Assembly: GCF_001640805.2 (NCBI RefSeq)
Contig: NC_066833.1
Coordinates: 18,472,553-18,536,552 of the forward strand
Source: Lates calcarifer
Taxonomy: Eukaryota > Chordata > Actinopteri > Centropomidae
Direction: 5' to 3'
Length of the DNA stretch: 64,000 bases
Shown: in pieces, positions 1 to 15,300 of the stretch
Layout of the letters: each line of letters starts with the position of its first letter
Position numbering within the stretch: position 1 is the first letter of the stretch
The notes under the pieces: model-generated
Told to the model about the DNA's origin: nothing
Databases searched by the model: none
What the model saw: the letters and a program-made list of their open reading frames with translations, nothing else
Made by a program: the position numbers and the translations under genes

Positions 1-1084
1 ACTGCAACATCTGCAACATCAGATACCTTAATTATGTCTCAGTCCTGAAGAATATAATGCTAAATGCTCTACTGCAGGTAAATTCAAAGATATTTACAGC
101 AATGCAAAGCCAACAGTAAGCTTGAAGTAAAGAAACTAAAGTTGCTGCTCAGGAAATGTACAGAAAGAGGTCAGAATACAGTCCTGCCAGTATGGTCCAT
201 CTGATCACAGCAGCCATTATTCATTCACTAACCATGCTGTGTCAGGATGGGCCCTTAGAGTCCAGCCCACTATTAGTGCTTTGATCCTATGTGCCCTCAG
301 CCAGCAGCCACCCACACTCCCACAGGAGCACTCTCCTCTCAATTTCTCCTAACAGGCCCGCAGAAACCACAGGCACGGACTCGGCCCACTGTCACCTTGT
401 CCCAGTGTAAAAGGAATAGCAACGATAGGTTTATTTCAGCCAGCAGTGCTTTTCTTTGAAGGCTACAGTGGCAAGATGTCCTTCAAACAAGGCATTAATG
501 TGTGTTTTGTGCTTTTATAAAGGTCTGTACACCTACGTCAGAGCAAACCTAGATGGAGAAGCACATTCTATCAGACTGGTTGTTGTAGCTGTATGATAGA
601 ATATACAAAGGAGCTCTCTGGTAAATAAAAAAATAACCAGAGAAATTTTTTAACTTCACAGAAATTTAACTGTGACCATACAAAACCAATGCATGTTTTC
701 AAGCATGCTAATTACAAAAAAACACAAAGTTTATACCTCTAACACACATCTCATCTTATGCAGGTATTAACTAAATGGGGTCAGCGACCATTCTTCACCT
801 GCTTCTTTGGCAAGGTTACTGTAGACCAAATAATGCTCTTTGATATATAGTGTTACAGTAAGAATGCCAAGTAATTGTGGTAGTACATGTGCCGCACTGC
901 TGCTGTTGCTGCTGCCGCTGCCTTTCTGCTTAGGCAGAGCGTTCTGTCATGAAAGAAGGCAAACTCTTTGCAAACAGAATTTGGGGAGTGGCTTCTGATG
1001 TGATAGTAAATGATGTGTTAGTAATTGAAAAGCTAGAAGACCATGAAACTGAAGCAATAAAAAGGTGAGCTGGCCTTTTCTTAC
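1..1084. other. ubr3 intron sequence, no exon seen
   Basis: This lies downstream of the last ubr3 exon in the window on the minus strand and is presumably intron. The exon expected next (a conserved cysteine-containing segment leading to the RING) is not visible in any frame. A short GCT/GCC trinucleotide-rich run sits near 898-921. Nothing else recognisable. Confidence 0.6.
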
Positions 1085-4000
1085 CAACATCCATAGCTGT
1101 TTCCATGAAACTCTTCTGCCTGGATGCAAATTCAGCAAGCAATTTCTGCTGTCTCTCTCTGGCCCTCTGACGCCTGAAAGAAAGAATGAGTGAAATACTA
1201 CTGGACAAATCTGCAGCAATGTGAACAACAACCCAGTTTTTAAAATCTTGAATTCCAAAACCATATGAAAAATGTGTGTATGTAACTATAATATTACAGT
1301 CTATTGAATAAGAAATAACTTAAATTCTACCAACAAGACTGTATTGAAACAGTTAAATAAATTTTATGGCAGCCACTTGTTAAGTTAATTAATTACTGCC
1401 CTTCCACTTCACAAATGCAGTACAGTGTTATGCGAATAAGCATGTCTGTTGTGCAGAGCATGTATCCCCTGATCAACCCAAGCATGTGCAACAGATTCTT
1501 CAGTGTAGCAAGGGATACGGTTACATACGTGTCTGATTTCAACAAAGCTGTGCTGTGAAACTTGGAATGGGTGATTATTAAACTAAAACGGTAGGTTGAG
1601 CCTCACTCTGCAGACATACAGGTCGAGAGCTGACTGTAAATTAAGTCCCTAATAAGAGGACATAAACAAATGCTGACAGGAGCGTCGCAGCTCAATAATT
1701 TTCACTGATGGCTTCAGGGGAGCCGACAACCGGCCTGAGGAATGGGCAGCAGCTTCTCACTTCATACTGGCACTGACCGCACTGCTGCTCGACTGTTGCC
1801 ATGGTAACCGTTTTAGTTCTTGTGAATGGGACTCAATTCTACCTTTACCTTTGTCTGTGGGGCGAAGCCAACCCCAAAAGCAGGCCATTATCAAATGGTT
1901 ATAGCCCATTCCATCATCATTAGAGGAGAGAAATGGGGGACATGGACTAGTGGGTGAATGTGAGGTGAAAAGCCAAAATCCACTGAGCTTGACTTGATGT
2001 ACAGAGTCAATGGCAATACATAGTGTATAAGGGCACAGGTTATTGTCTCTCTAAAAAAATAATAGGCAGACATTTGATATCTTCAGAAATCATTTAGAAT
2101 CTTGAAACTTTGCTAAAAAGAAGCTTAAAAGGCTGCAGCTTTGGCCACATATTAATGGTGACATACAGAATATTTGCATCTCTGTTTTAAAGGGGCTGTC
2201 TCAGATATGTTAAGAAAGGGGTTGTTGTTGCAAATATTCTAATACAAATCTTGTAAGCTTCTTATAAATAAAGTATAAATAAAGCAATATTAATATGCAA
2301 AATGGAGCTATACAAATTCAAACCAATTGCAGATTACGGTACCTTTCTTCTTTATCCATGGCTTTCTTGTCAGTGGGACTGTTCTTCTTTGGTGGCACTG
2401 GAGGACACACCTTTCCGCAAATGTCCTGAATGCTACGCTTGATTTGGCAGCTGCGCGTGGCTGCCTTGGTGAGGATGCGCTCAATGGCTGTAATGCCATC
2501 TCCATGAGCGTGACGGCTCGTGTCCATATCCTCTAGCCAGGACGCTGACAGAGAGTTCTGTTTGGATGACAGCTTCTGGTGGAGCTTGATGAGGAGGGAC
2601 AGCATGCTTTCGCGGATCTCCAGAATCTCTGTTACCAACTGCGGGGGTGTGCCTGGTGGGACCCAGCGTGTTGAGGAGCTCTTGGGCCTGACAACCTGGG
2701 TTGCTTCAGTGTTGCTGCGGTTGATTATCTCCTGGAACTTCCTCCTGCGCTCTGCCACAAGGCTGAACACCTGAGCTTCACGTAGGTTCTAGAAAAGCAT
2801 TTAACATATACATTTCTTTATATAAATTCCATATTTTATGAACATTTTTATGTGTAACACCTTACAACACCATGAGAGACACACATTTGTTCTGACAAGG
2901 GTGATCTAAGCCTACAAGAACCCACTGTGAACATGTATGGTTCATAGATACTGTCACACACATACAAACTCATTTTACAGCACTTTATACATTTCAAGTA
3001 TCAAGCCCACACTGTATCAACACAATATGCAAACAGAGAGGAATGAGAAAACTTTGTGACTAACATCCCATTGAATTGCACCTTCATGTGGGTGCTTTGG
3101 CATATCTGTCTTTAAGCACCTAAAATTACATCTCTAATAGTCTGATAGACTTTGATGGATTGGAGAGGTGCTTCATTATCATAGTCAGACAGGGACAATG
3201 AATATAAAAGTCAAATTAAATGTCCATTATAAAATTTCAGCTGACGTCTCACGAATACCTTCGCTGATAATGCTCAGAACAACCTTATTCCTAGAAAAAA
3301 AATTCTAATCATCCTGAAGTAAAAGCACACAAGCCATCTGAAGGATTGCCCTGACCTGACCTGACAAGAAGGACCTGAGCCACACTGTTAAATAAACATA
3401 CATCATATGGCCCAGTCAAAGCGACATCAATCATACTGACATGCAGTTAAAAAGCGTTTACCCAAACCTGCATTACACACGTAATTAGTTTCAGCAGTCA
3501 AGAGGGAGGGGAACCTGCTGAAGCATGACATTATACACACGCCATAACACACCAAGGCAGCCCTCCATTGAAAGGCACAAAACAAACATGTGCACAGAAA
3601 TTTTTCCATAATAAAGATAAAATAGACAAATGCAGCTGCTAGTGGCATCAGAGCCATCATCTGTTTTTATAGAAATGGATGCAGACAGCTACCTCTCTCC
3701 AATTGCCTGTAAGACGCCTGGAGTTCTGTGGAGCGAGTACAGCAAAATGAACAACAATAATAATGATATGAAAGAGGAACATGAAGGTACCAAACAAACA
3801 ATATAAGATAATAAATAAAGCCTACGCATGCCAGGGCTGAGCTCAAAGAAAATGTGAAAAAACAGTATCAAACACATCAAATATTTCCTTCAAGGTTGTG
3901 ACCCTAAACTTTGTCAACAACACTGTAAAGCCTGGCACATTACAGATATGTAATTTTCTGACAGATGTATAAAGTACTTCACATTGTGTCACTGCACTAC

Positions 4001-7000
4001 AGAAAACACTATTTTAATTAGTATTGGAAATATGCTTATTTAATTTCCCTCTCTGGGCACCAGAAGCCAGAAGCCAGTTAGCTTAGCTTAGCACAAAGTC
4101 AGTAAACAGAGGGTAACAGCTAGCCTACCAGAACTAAACCTAAACCTCCCTAATAACACTTTAGATCTCATTTGTCTAATGTTTAAAATAGTGGTTTTAC
4201 ACAGGGTTGTGTCAGACTATTTCTAAATCAAGAGCAGTGACTCCCTATAGTTGCCACTGAGCATAGGCGACACGTGCCATGTTATGTGCCGAATTGTGGA
4301 AACCACGCCTAACCGGCAGTGTGCAGGTTCACTGACTGATGTAGACAAAAAGACACCAAAAAAAAACTGACAGCAACACAGGCCTTGCATGCTTGACGCT
4401 TCGAGTGATTATGGCAAACCTTTAAGCAGACAACTGCCTACCAATACAAACCAGTAGATGCTGAGAAAAATATCTGCGCTTGAGCACTGAGATGCTCAGC
4501 TGCCCTCCCTAGTCACTGCCACTGCCAGGAGCCACACAGTTAATAACAAATTGAGACCTAGAACAGACTGGTATTGTAATTCAGCTCAGCCTTTAGCAGA
4601 GCTACCTTTTACCTGGCCATAAGAGGAGGCTTCAGTGCTGGTGCTGGGAGGGGCCTCTCTCTTCACCTCAGGGGCTGTCTCAGGAACCCGAACCCTCACA
4701 AAGTTGATGACGTGGTGCAAGTTGGAGAGGAGGTTGGTGCCAGGGAACCAGCTATCATGGCAGTGCTCCTCAATGCAAGGCTCCTGGAAGCATAAGATAC
4801 ACATTTTGTAGGACACTGGTTTGCAGTCTATACAGCGAGAAGACTGGCTGTAACTTAAAGCGCTCATATCTCACCTCATCCTCCTTGTTTTCTTGAACTT
4901 GGTTGTCCAAGCCCAGCTCAATCAGGTACAGCACCATGCACAGCACATGCTCAGACATGTTCTGATGATCCATCCATATCTACAACATATCAAGCTATTA
5001 GTTTAAACTGAAGAACATATAAAACCCTTAAGTTTGTCACAATTTACAGTTTGAACTAATTAATCAACCTCACTACAGATATCAGCAACACCCATGCAGT
5101 TAAAAAAGAGTTAATCTGTCACTGTCTTTGTCTTTTTGTTTCTAGATTATGCTTCATTGACACAATGAGGTCTGTTCATTTTGCACTGCACCTTCTGCAT
5201 TTTGTCAGTCCTACACCGTACCAATGTCTTGAAATATGTCAACATCAATTAATAGCTAAGTCATATTAATTGTGCACCAATTAAATATGGCAAACAGAGG
5301 TGCTTCTAATTTAGTTCAAGGAGTAAATTAAGATGCAAGTGAAAAGCTCACCTTGTAAAGGAGAGTGAATATCACAATGTGCAGTGTCTTGCAGTGCAAC
5401 AGCTTGATTAGGCCTTTGTAACATGGGTGCAGAGGAGTCCTCTCCTTGTAAGGTGGCCATGGGTTGCCAGTGTGAATGCCAGACTGCTTCAAACTAGGTG
5501 AAGTCATCATCAACAAGAAAAAGAAAAATATCAGCAGAACAATCAGCAGTTATACTCATAAGAATGTGTAATAGCTTAAATGCTCTTGAGGGTTGAATTT
5601 CCAACAACAAGCAAAATAAGAGTTTGATGAAGTGACACCTAACACTGTTGAGGGTAATTCATTGTACAAAAGATTTCAGTCTACACAACAGAACAGCTGA
5701 TGGCCAGCACAGTCGCTATTAGTGATGATGGGATCATTGTTATACAAAACCAAGGCCAGCTTGACAGGCAATCCATCATATCCAAACAGTGTGAATGAGC
5801 AACATGAGGCTGGTATCAGACTCTGAAGGTGGGAATGGCAGCTTCAATATGTCTCAAGGATATGGCTCTGTTCTATCTGGTTTGGAAAACCAAATAATAT
5901 CAAAGAAAAGGGTATATGCTGTATGTGAAAGAAGTACAATTAACTACACAAGTAATCTATCAACTCTTTCAATTACAGTTATGCCAAAAAAAATCCCATT
6001 ATAAAAAGGTTATCTTCCCAACCACCACAGCACTCAGTGAGGGACCCTTTGGTATAATTAGCATCCCTGCACGTTCCGGTAACTTTAAAGAAAATTAACC
6101 CCAAGGTATCTCCTTCACCACCTCCACTGACACGTTTGTCTTGGGAGACGTCTGTACCACAATCAAACAAGAAAGATTTCCTCAATTCTATTACAATTTA
6201 GACTGAAATATTGATTCTTCCCGACAGCTATCTAATTGGAACCAACTCTAGCACCCAGCAGACCTGACCTTTCTTATCATGTCCTTTCATGAGCAGGTGA
6301 GAGAGGGGACCCTATGACACTGAGCAGAGCATGATGCAGGTTGGCTTTGATAGGAATGACTGAACATGAATAGTCCAACAAAAGAACAGAAAACTGTCGA
6401 GCAAAATGAAGATGAAAAAAACTATGTGATGAGATTTTAAAATGAAAACCGCTGTTCCAAATGATATAAACAAGCCATTTATTTAGGGGAAATTAAGGCA
6501 ACAGTGTTAACTTACAATGCTGAGTATCTGTCCATCGCTGACTGGACGTCACGCCGATAGACAGTTCTGAGAACGACCATGATGGGGTCAAACTCCTTTT
6601 CCCACACCTCCGCTAATTGAGTAAAGGGAGAGAAATGCTTTGTAACCTCTGGTACCAAGTGACATTGATTCACTTTCCTCATGTTTTCACCTCCTCTATA
6701 TAAGTGGTATAAGCCTGACCCCAAGTGGCTGGCTGAACAAATGACACAGACCTAATCCTGAGGACTTATTCAGACCTAACACTTTTTTTTTTTTTTTTTT
6801 TTTTTTACTTGTTTCAACCCACAAATTAGAATATAAAGCATGTGGTCGGAAACACAATGCATGTGATATATTTATTTATTTATTTTTGAGGAGACAATAC
6901 TCATTCTCTCTCAGTAGGTTATGTAAGATATCTTATTATTAAAGTAGGCACTAAGCATACATTTGTTTCTATTTCATGCCATACTACATCAATAATATCA

Positions 7001-10000
7001 GCCTAATTAGAGTAATGCATCAAGGACTACTTTAGAGTAAAGATTATGATCTATTGAAAAAAAACTGTTGTATATGCCAGAATATATAAATTACTTTGCT
7101 CCTCTTAATGGTGAACAATTTAAATGTTTGTACACACACAATATTTAATTGTCCTCTGCACAAATAAAGAACATTTGTTGGATTCAGTTTAGTTGGACTT
7201 ATCAGTAGTGAGTTCTACACCATAATGTAGCAATCAAAGTGCTGTTGATGTTAGGAAATATTTTTTATTTTGTTTTCCATTCAAATATAAAATACAGTCC
7301 AGTGATTTGCTTAATATTACATTGCACACTGTCCCAATATTTTAAAATCTATTTGCAGTTTTTCCCCATTTTCTCCCAATTTGGAACGCCCATTTCCATC
7401 CACACTGCAGTCCTTATTACTGTTGACACTAGAGTTGTCCAGTGGAGGGCAGCAGATAGACATGTGTACCTCTCAACTTAAGGTTCATACCATTTTCCAG
7501 GTTTATACCCGTGTAGATGCTACACGGAAAGAGTTCAGGATACAGAACAATAACCCTTACTGGCTTACCACCCACAAATAGCAGTTTACCACATGTTTAA
7601 ATAGTTTGTTATTAAATAATCCTACCTTTGGGTGTGTACATGCCCTGCTGCATAGAGCCTCCAGGCTCAAAAACAGGAGCCTTGAAGTCAGCCACAGCAG
7701 AGAGCATTTCCTCAAAACTACAGCTCCCTGGGACAATGCCACTTTTTGGGTTGGGATTCTCAGGAATCTAAAGAAACATTCTTAAGGAAAAAAAGGTTGT
7801 CCTGGATGACTGAATATAGTTGAATATATTTAGCAAGTACTGAAGGATACAAGGTCTAACAGCGCACTGTGTGTACGGTCATTCATACACAACTGTGAGA
7901 CCATCTCAGCCCGAAGGATCTCATCATCTGTCATCCCTGTAAGTGAGCATGAGAGTGAGAGTTAATGTAAAGTTGGAAAGTTGAAAGTAGTTGAAATGTA
8001 TAAATGCATTTGCAGTGCATTAGTCTGTTTGGTTGGCTTGTGAGTATTTGCAGTTGTGCATCTGTTGTCAGATTGATGAAGATGTTTTTTTGATTTGCAT
8101 GTGTTTTCTTAAGTCACAGTGTGTTGAGCTCTCTCTGCCAACGTATGAGTACAGCCCTACATTAAATACCAACAGCAGAACTCAGAATGTAGGCTTTATT
8201 TAAGCAAATATCATGTTAACTGGGTTTAATCAGTGTGGGCAAAGGTCTGCCTGTTTCTTTAATAATACTGGCAGAGGGATTACAAGCAAAGGATGGACCA
8301 GTGTCATTTTATCTAACACTGGCATGAAATGCAAATGGAGTGGCTTGGTGGCTAGCGCTGTCATTTCACACCAAGAGGCTGTCAGCCAACAGGTGTGTTA
8401 AAGCCTAAATAAATGCAGCTCTTGCGATTTGAAAGTTGCATTCTTTCAAAGTCAAAACTTTGATTCATAAAAAAAAACATCACTCAGCCCTGCTTTTGAG
8501 TCTGCTGAGCACTGTCTACCCCCCTTTTGCAATCTCTACTAATGATGTGTTAACAAATCAGGTAGTGATCACTCGGTCTCTACCAATGTAAGTTGCCTAG
8601 ACAAGGATAAAACAATAGCACTGCACTGTCATACTTAGCGAATACATTATGAGTTTGATGGAACTGTATTTACTGTGGGACTATTTTATCATATTGTAAG
8701 GTATTTGTTATTGTGGTACTTCCTGTACCACAATAACTCCTTTACTGTACCACTTACCCAAATGGATGCGAAGGCTTGTCAGTATGACCAGGAAGGTCAG
8801 TGCTCCTTCAAGCATCGGTCTCTCCTGCTCAGAGTCTAACACGGCATTCTGATGCTGAGACGCCATGGTCAACAGGTCAACCACTTTGAACCTATGTGGC
8901 AGAAAACAGTGTAAATGCACAAACTGCCACTAATCCGTGTGTGAATTGAAATGCATTATGCCCTAACAAGAAAATCATACATGTGTAAGATAGCCTACCT
9001 CTCAAAAACACTTGAGATAAAGTAGTCAGGGTCTAGTCTCGATGCACAAACCTGTAAAACAATAAATACGGATAAAGGGATTTAAATGATTGCAAAAAAC
9101 TGCTAGACAAAATAAGCTTTGCATGGGATCCAGCAGTCCTAACCTGGAGCAGATAGATGTCTGGGTCAATCATTGAGTTGCAGAAGTGTGACTGCACATA
9201 AGTCATAGCCTGTCCCTTGATCTGCAGACCATTCCTGACCCACATGTTGCTGTGGATCTCTGACAGGCATGCCTACAGCCACACAAAGCAAATGTATCAT
9301 TAATACATAACTACAGGCATATGCAGATGAATACAAATTGTGAAACAACTTTATTCACCCTTTAGTGTTATACCTGGATTTGGAGTGGATGCACCATGAT
9401 CTTCATAAGCATCTCTTGGTCAGGCAGGAGGCTGTCCAAGTCCAGACCTTGGCACTTTATAGCCTGGGAATTTTCAACCAAACAATTAACTTTAAAACAC
9501 ATAAAAACATGTGCAAATATTCTGAAGAGTCATGCCTCAAGAGATAAGAGCCTCTGACATACCTTACTGAGGAACATGGCATAGTAGCGGTGCAGTGGCA
9601 GGTGAAATGTCACTTGATTTGGAGCAGGCTATGAAAAACATATAAGTCATGAGAAACAGGAGAGATGAATACTTGCTTTTAAGTTCAGCACTTTATTTCA
9701 ATTTACCTCATCAATGAAGCCAATGGCATCAAACCAGATCTGGAGGGTTTCCAAACAGTAGCGTACCACAGTTTTAGTATATTCCTGTGTCTCCTGTTAA
9801 CAGACGATTTAACATGTTAAAAATTTATACAGGGTTATACAGTAAGTGCATGCAGCACAGGATGCTTGAGATGCATGTTCCAGCAATCGAGATAATCAGG
9901 AATGCACACCGGAGCTGTGTGTGAGAGCAGTCTTAGTGTGAAGACAGGACTTACTTTGACTTTGCAGTGTGTTAAGAGACCCCACATTGGCTGTGCACAG

Positions 10001-12336
10001 GCTTCAAGCTCTGCTGCAAACGCTGCATAGTATGTCTGAGACTCAAATTCCACATGTTCATTCAGCTCCCGCTTATTGAGGTTCATACCTATCACAGCGG
10101 GAAATAGTTTAAATAGACAGTTGACACGTTACATGGCTTTGTAATTCTAAGATAAACTACCACAACTAAATTCTGTTTTTCGAAAATTTAGTGGAGACCT
10201 CTTTACCTCTTCACATATTTTATGTTCATGCATATATTAAAATATCTGTATGCATGAGAAGATGTTAGTAAGTCAGCTGGCATATCTCTGTACATATATA
10301 TCTGCCAAATATACTCGATGAAAGCCAGGTTATCTCTATTAAAAGGGAAATTTAACGCAAAAGTAGTGCAGCAGACATGCATACAATGTAATGGTGACAC
10401 TGTGCTCATAACCTCTGCAAGAGGATACTCAAGCCCACTGTGCAAGGGTGGGTGTTATTTTTAGGGTGGTGGTAGAGTGCACACGGCAAATGAGCAGCAC
10501 GGTCCACATTTCTAATTCAGTGACAAAGCGTCATACACCCAACAACTCACTTTTTCTATCAGGCATTATTTTTAATAGAGGGCAGATGAGGTCTGCCTTT
10601 GTCTTGACTAAGCATATTGTTGGTGTATAAAGTCTAACTGGAAATCTGCAAAAAGTATGAGCTGTGAGTTAAATCAACTGTTGTGGTAGACCCCATGCTG
10701 CTTGCATCACATATGGCACAGATATTACACTGGACAGTCAAATGGCTGGATCATGGCAAAACCATTAGACTGCTATAATTGAACAGATGGGGTACAAGCA
10801 AGCCAGTACTAATCAGAAACAAATAACAGTATAACAAATAACAATAACAGGGGGAATTTAACACAGGGGATGCTGTGGGATCGCCCCTTTCATGATCATA
10901 TGTCTCAATTTATAAACTTGTTATCTGAATTTAAGCTTTTGTGAACTTGAGAAATGAATCTCTAACTCTGCTGCCATCAGTGTGTGAATATGTGTGTGAG
11001 TGTAAATGTGTGGTAATTGGGGGTATTGTCAAATATCTTGTCAGTGCAGTTAATTTACCATTTACTTATTAAATAATCACTTACCCTGGAAAAATGACAC
11101 AAAGCTCATCCACAGCATCAGCAGTGAATGGTCCTCCAGGAACTTTTTCGCTACACTTTGGTGTGAGAGGATGTTAATAAAATCACTAACTAATGGCCAG
11201 TAGGTGTTGTTCTTCAACAGCGCCTCACTACAGTTCACCACAACATGACGACTATTCTCTTCATCTGAAAAGGAGAAAAAAGAAAGAAAGAAGGTAAAAT
11301 GCGCATTAAGTTGATGACATTTTGGCTCATATTGCTCTGAATTCTTTAAAAGTCAACACATCAAAAGAAACAGTCAATGTGGAGAAAGACAAGAGACAAT
11401 TCAACACCTGGCTGTCAATATATGAATAACAATGTCATCTGTAGAGTTAAAAAAAAAAAAAAAAACTGCAATAGAAAATTCAGGCTTATCTCACTCAGAG
11501 CCTGTAATAATGAGAACGGCCGGAGGGATGAAACATCTGTGCATTTTTTTTGTGTGCTGTGAATAATTAACAATACAAAGCAAACTTAACAGCTGCATTT
11601 TGTTCTTTTCAAAGCAATTCCTTTTTTTCTTCTTTCAAACATTTCACAGGCTTCATGCACAAGTCTCTGTTCTACCATAAGTAAGAAGTGCAGTCTTTAT
11701 GAATGTGAAGCTGATGATGAACCACAAAAAACGAGGACCACCTGGTATGATGTCGTCCATGCCCCCTGGCCCAATCCATTACACAGGGTATTTTGCATAG
11801 ATGCATCCGATTTGGCATTTTCAGATATGACTGTCTTTCAACTCAAATTTCATTGTATGATAGAGCAACAGTTTCACCATGCGTACTGTCAAAGTGATGG
11901 CGGGTGTGGTGATCCAATCTGAGCATCACGACATCGACCTGCTTCATTCTTTACAAAAACTATTTGAGGTTTGATGAGGTGTGCTAAATCCCATACATCT
12001 GGACAACTTACCTTGAAGTTCACTTTTGATAAGGCAACTCTCCATCATGTAGAGGAGGACTGTGACCATGATGTCCAGCAGCTGACACTCCTCTGTCACG
12101 TGTCGAGCCAGCTCCTCGTTGCTGAACAGCTGCACACTAATATGTACAATGCGGTTGGACATGGTATCCGACTCGTGGCTTTTCATCAGTGTTTTCATGA
12201 TGAACACATAATGCTGAACAAATGTTTTTGTAAAAGTGATCTGTCAGAGAGTAAGAGAAAAACCAACAACACAATTAAAGCCTAATGTTACAATGTTGTC
12301 TCTTTTCAGGATGAGCATTCAATTTGCTGTCAAAAC

Positions 12337-12382
<46 letters not shown>

Positions 12383-15300
12383 ATATATGAGACAAGCATC
12401 ATTTCAGTTAACTGTAATTATATTACAACGAAAGACCATTCATGCATCTAATAAGGGATATCAGAGCAACGCTAGATTGTTGCATATTTGTGAATATATA
12501 TAAACATACCTTGTAATCTTGATCTGGCAACATGTTTAGTAAGAAGGTGACCATCTTCTGAGGAAACTCATATTTTATCGTCCAAAACAGCAACTCCTCC
12601 AAGAAGCATTTATGCTTTAGAGATTCAATAATACTCGGGTCTGAGGGCAGAGAAGACACATTATAGATTACGTAGTTCATGTAACATATATTGATGAATT
12701 ACACTGTCTTTAAATTTACCTTTGGTACTGCTACTCAGTTTAACCCTCTTCCTTTGACCAACAGACTGCCCTGCATCTTGGTCTTCCTGGTTGGGAAAAA
12801 AAATAACAACAAGAATTTTAACTAATGGCAAAAAGTTTTACAGTAACTGTAAATCAGTTCAAATCAAATTAAAACAGACTGGCTCTGGTCACTTGTGGTG
12901 GGTATTTATCAACATTCTTTCACATGTAATAGCCCAAATTATTCATGTGTTAAATCACAGAATCATCTTTTGAAGCCTAAACTTTAATTACATTTAAAAT
13001 GGTTAAAAAGGTTTTCTATGTTTGATGCTGACACAAACCTCTTTACTAGACTCATCTGGGCTCCCTGGTGAAGTGGTCCCTATAAAACAAAAAGGAGCAT
13101 CTTAAGTTAATGAAAAAAAAAACATGCTCATACTTAAAATTGAAATAACAGTTTATAAAACTGACAATTTGCTCATTGTTGGTTAAAACAAGGGGTTTCT
13201 CTTTTTCAAAATAATTTATGCAAAGTTTGATCACTCCAGAAGTAAGGTCTGTGCAATGAATTTTATTTGTTTAACTTAACCAAATGATTATGAACATTAT
13301 CTGAAATAGCCATGATGGAGTATGGCGATTTCCCTATGTGTAAAAGGGGGCAGAAAAAATGGTTACTGCAAGTTTACAGGACAGTAGGGGTTTTAAAAGA
13401 CAAATTTGTACAAAATATTTATTTGATTTTTGGTTTATTCAACATTAAGCATAAGAGAATTATGTTTCCGTCCCTGTTTGCTTGTTGCAAAAGGAAAAAC
13501 CTGACAACGACTTGGTAACTGCAAGGCCTTGACCTCTTATAGAAATGCATGCAGATTTAGAGGAATTTCAAAACAGCTTTCCACAGAGAATGGCTGACAG
13601 ATGGTTGATGAAAATATGTGTCCTATTAAGTGTTACTGTTATCTTACCCAATAGGACCATGGCTCCTGCACCTCCTTCAGCCCCAACATTGACATCAGCA
13701 GTAGCACCTTGGGCTTTCTCCTCCACAGACACCAGACCTGAATTCTTTAATGCTGACAAATACTTGTCATAGTTCTTTTTAGCATACAAATTCTCCTCTT
13801 GGCCTGCAACAGTGAAGCAAAACATTGCACACTTCAACAACAACTACTGTAATGTCAAAATCTCAAGATGAAGAAAGCCTTACTAGTTTTTTTATGACTT
13901 GATTATTTATTCAATCATTTTTATAACTTCATTGTGAGGAGCATAAAGGGGCAGCATTTGTAATTTCATTATACAATTTTGTGCCGCATAATGATAATTA
14001 TCTTGAATCTAGATGAAGATGGGGACTGAAAAGTTTCCTTCCATCCATTTCTTTATATATTAACAGTAATACTACATTTTTGTATGCATTTCTTATTTCA
14101 AGGTTTGATATTTTTTTCTAAGTGCTTAAATAGGTCAAGCAGAATCTGCCTTTTACTTGTCGGTAATAGTTGTACTGCAACAGCACATGAGGATAAACAG
14201 TAACATGAGGCCTAAAACCACTAAGAGAGAAACTACAATATTCTGTGGTATGGCAATTTTTGATAATTATCAATCGGTGTTGTTTGAACACAAATGCTAG
14301 TGCAGATATTTACCCATGCTCAACTCCTTGAATGTTTGCTGATTGGTCAAGATCTTTGTCAGTACAGTCCTCATTGCCCCTCCCATCTTTGTGAGCTCCT
14401 CCAGGAAAGAGATCTGAGGCTCCAGCTGCTGCAGGACTTTCTGTAGATCTCTCTCAGTTGAGGTGTCTGGTAAAGCAAGATAACAGATATAAGCCATGAC
14501 ACTTAGTACTTTGTGAACATAAATGTGGATGCAAACAGTTTTATAACAGCAGTATCTGACTTGCACAGCAGACCCTGTTTTGCATGTGATATGCAACCAG
14601 GTCACACCATATATAAATTGTCAAAATCTCATACTTTTAGTGTAATGTTTCTAAAAGACACAGATACATTTAAAGTCATAGCAAAAGCTTTTGTTTAAAT
14701 TGGTCAGTGAGCATATTATACTATGTCTTTATGAAAAGAAGATTGTTGTTGTGGGTGTTTTCACCTGGTTCAATGTATCCATCCCTCAGGTACTGTATGA
14801 TACACAGGATGAAGCGAGGAAGAACCATCTCAGACATCAAGAGAAGGTCTCGAGGTATTGAGGGGATATTTTCCCCTGTTCTCAACCGATGTCGTCGACA
14901 AAATCTGTATCAAAAATAAATATGTGGATGTTGCAGACTTCTCACAGACATCAAAGTAGCCACTGCTCTGTCTCTCTTTTTCAGTCATTTTATTTGAATT
15001 CTTCAGCAATTTAAATCATCCTGACAAGTGACACTGAAAGCTAAGCATGTTTGGAGTAGAGGCTCCTCAACTATCCTGACTAGCCAGAAAGTTGGTTTTC
15101 AGCATCACCTTATTTTTTATTTTTGTTTATTTTTATAGCTGTAACACTTAAGGGTGTGGATGTGAATATAGGGTTGGGTTGAGGTTAAAAATGATTTGGA
15201 TTTAGCGAGAGTGAGAATATGGGAGGGTATTTTTAATCTTTGTACAAGCATGTAGTATGATTCATTGCAACACACGAACTACTACCTCTCTTGCACATAT

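Noticed and set aside
12236..12451. Small frame with repeated Tyr-Ile
   Set aside because: Produced by the (TA)n microsatellite inside a ubr3 intron.
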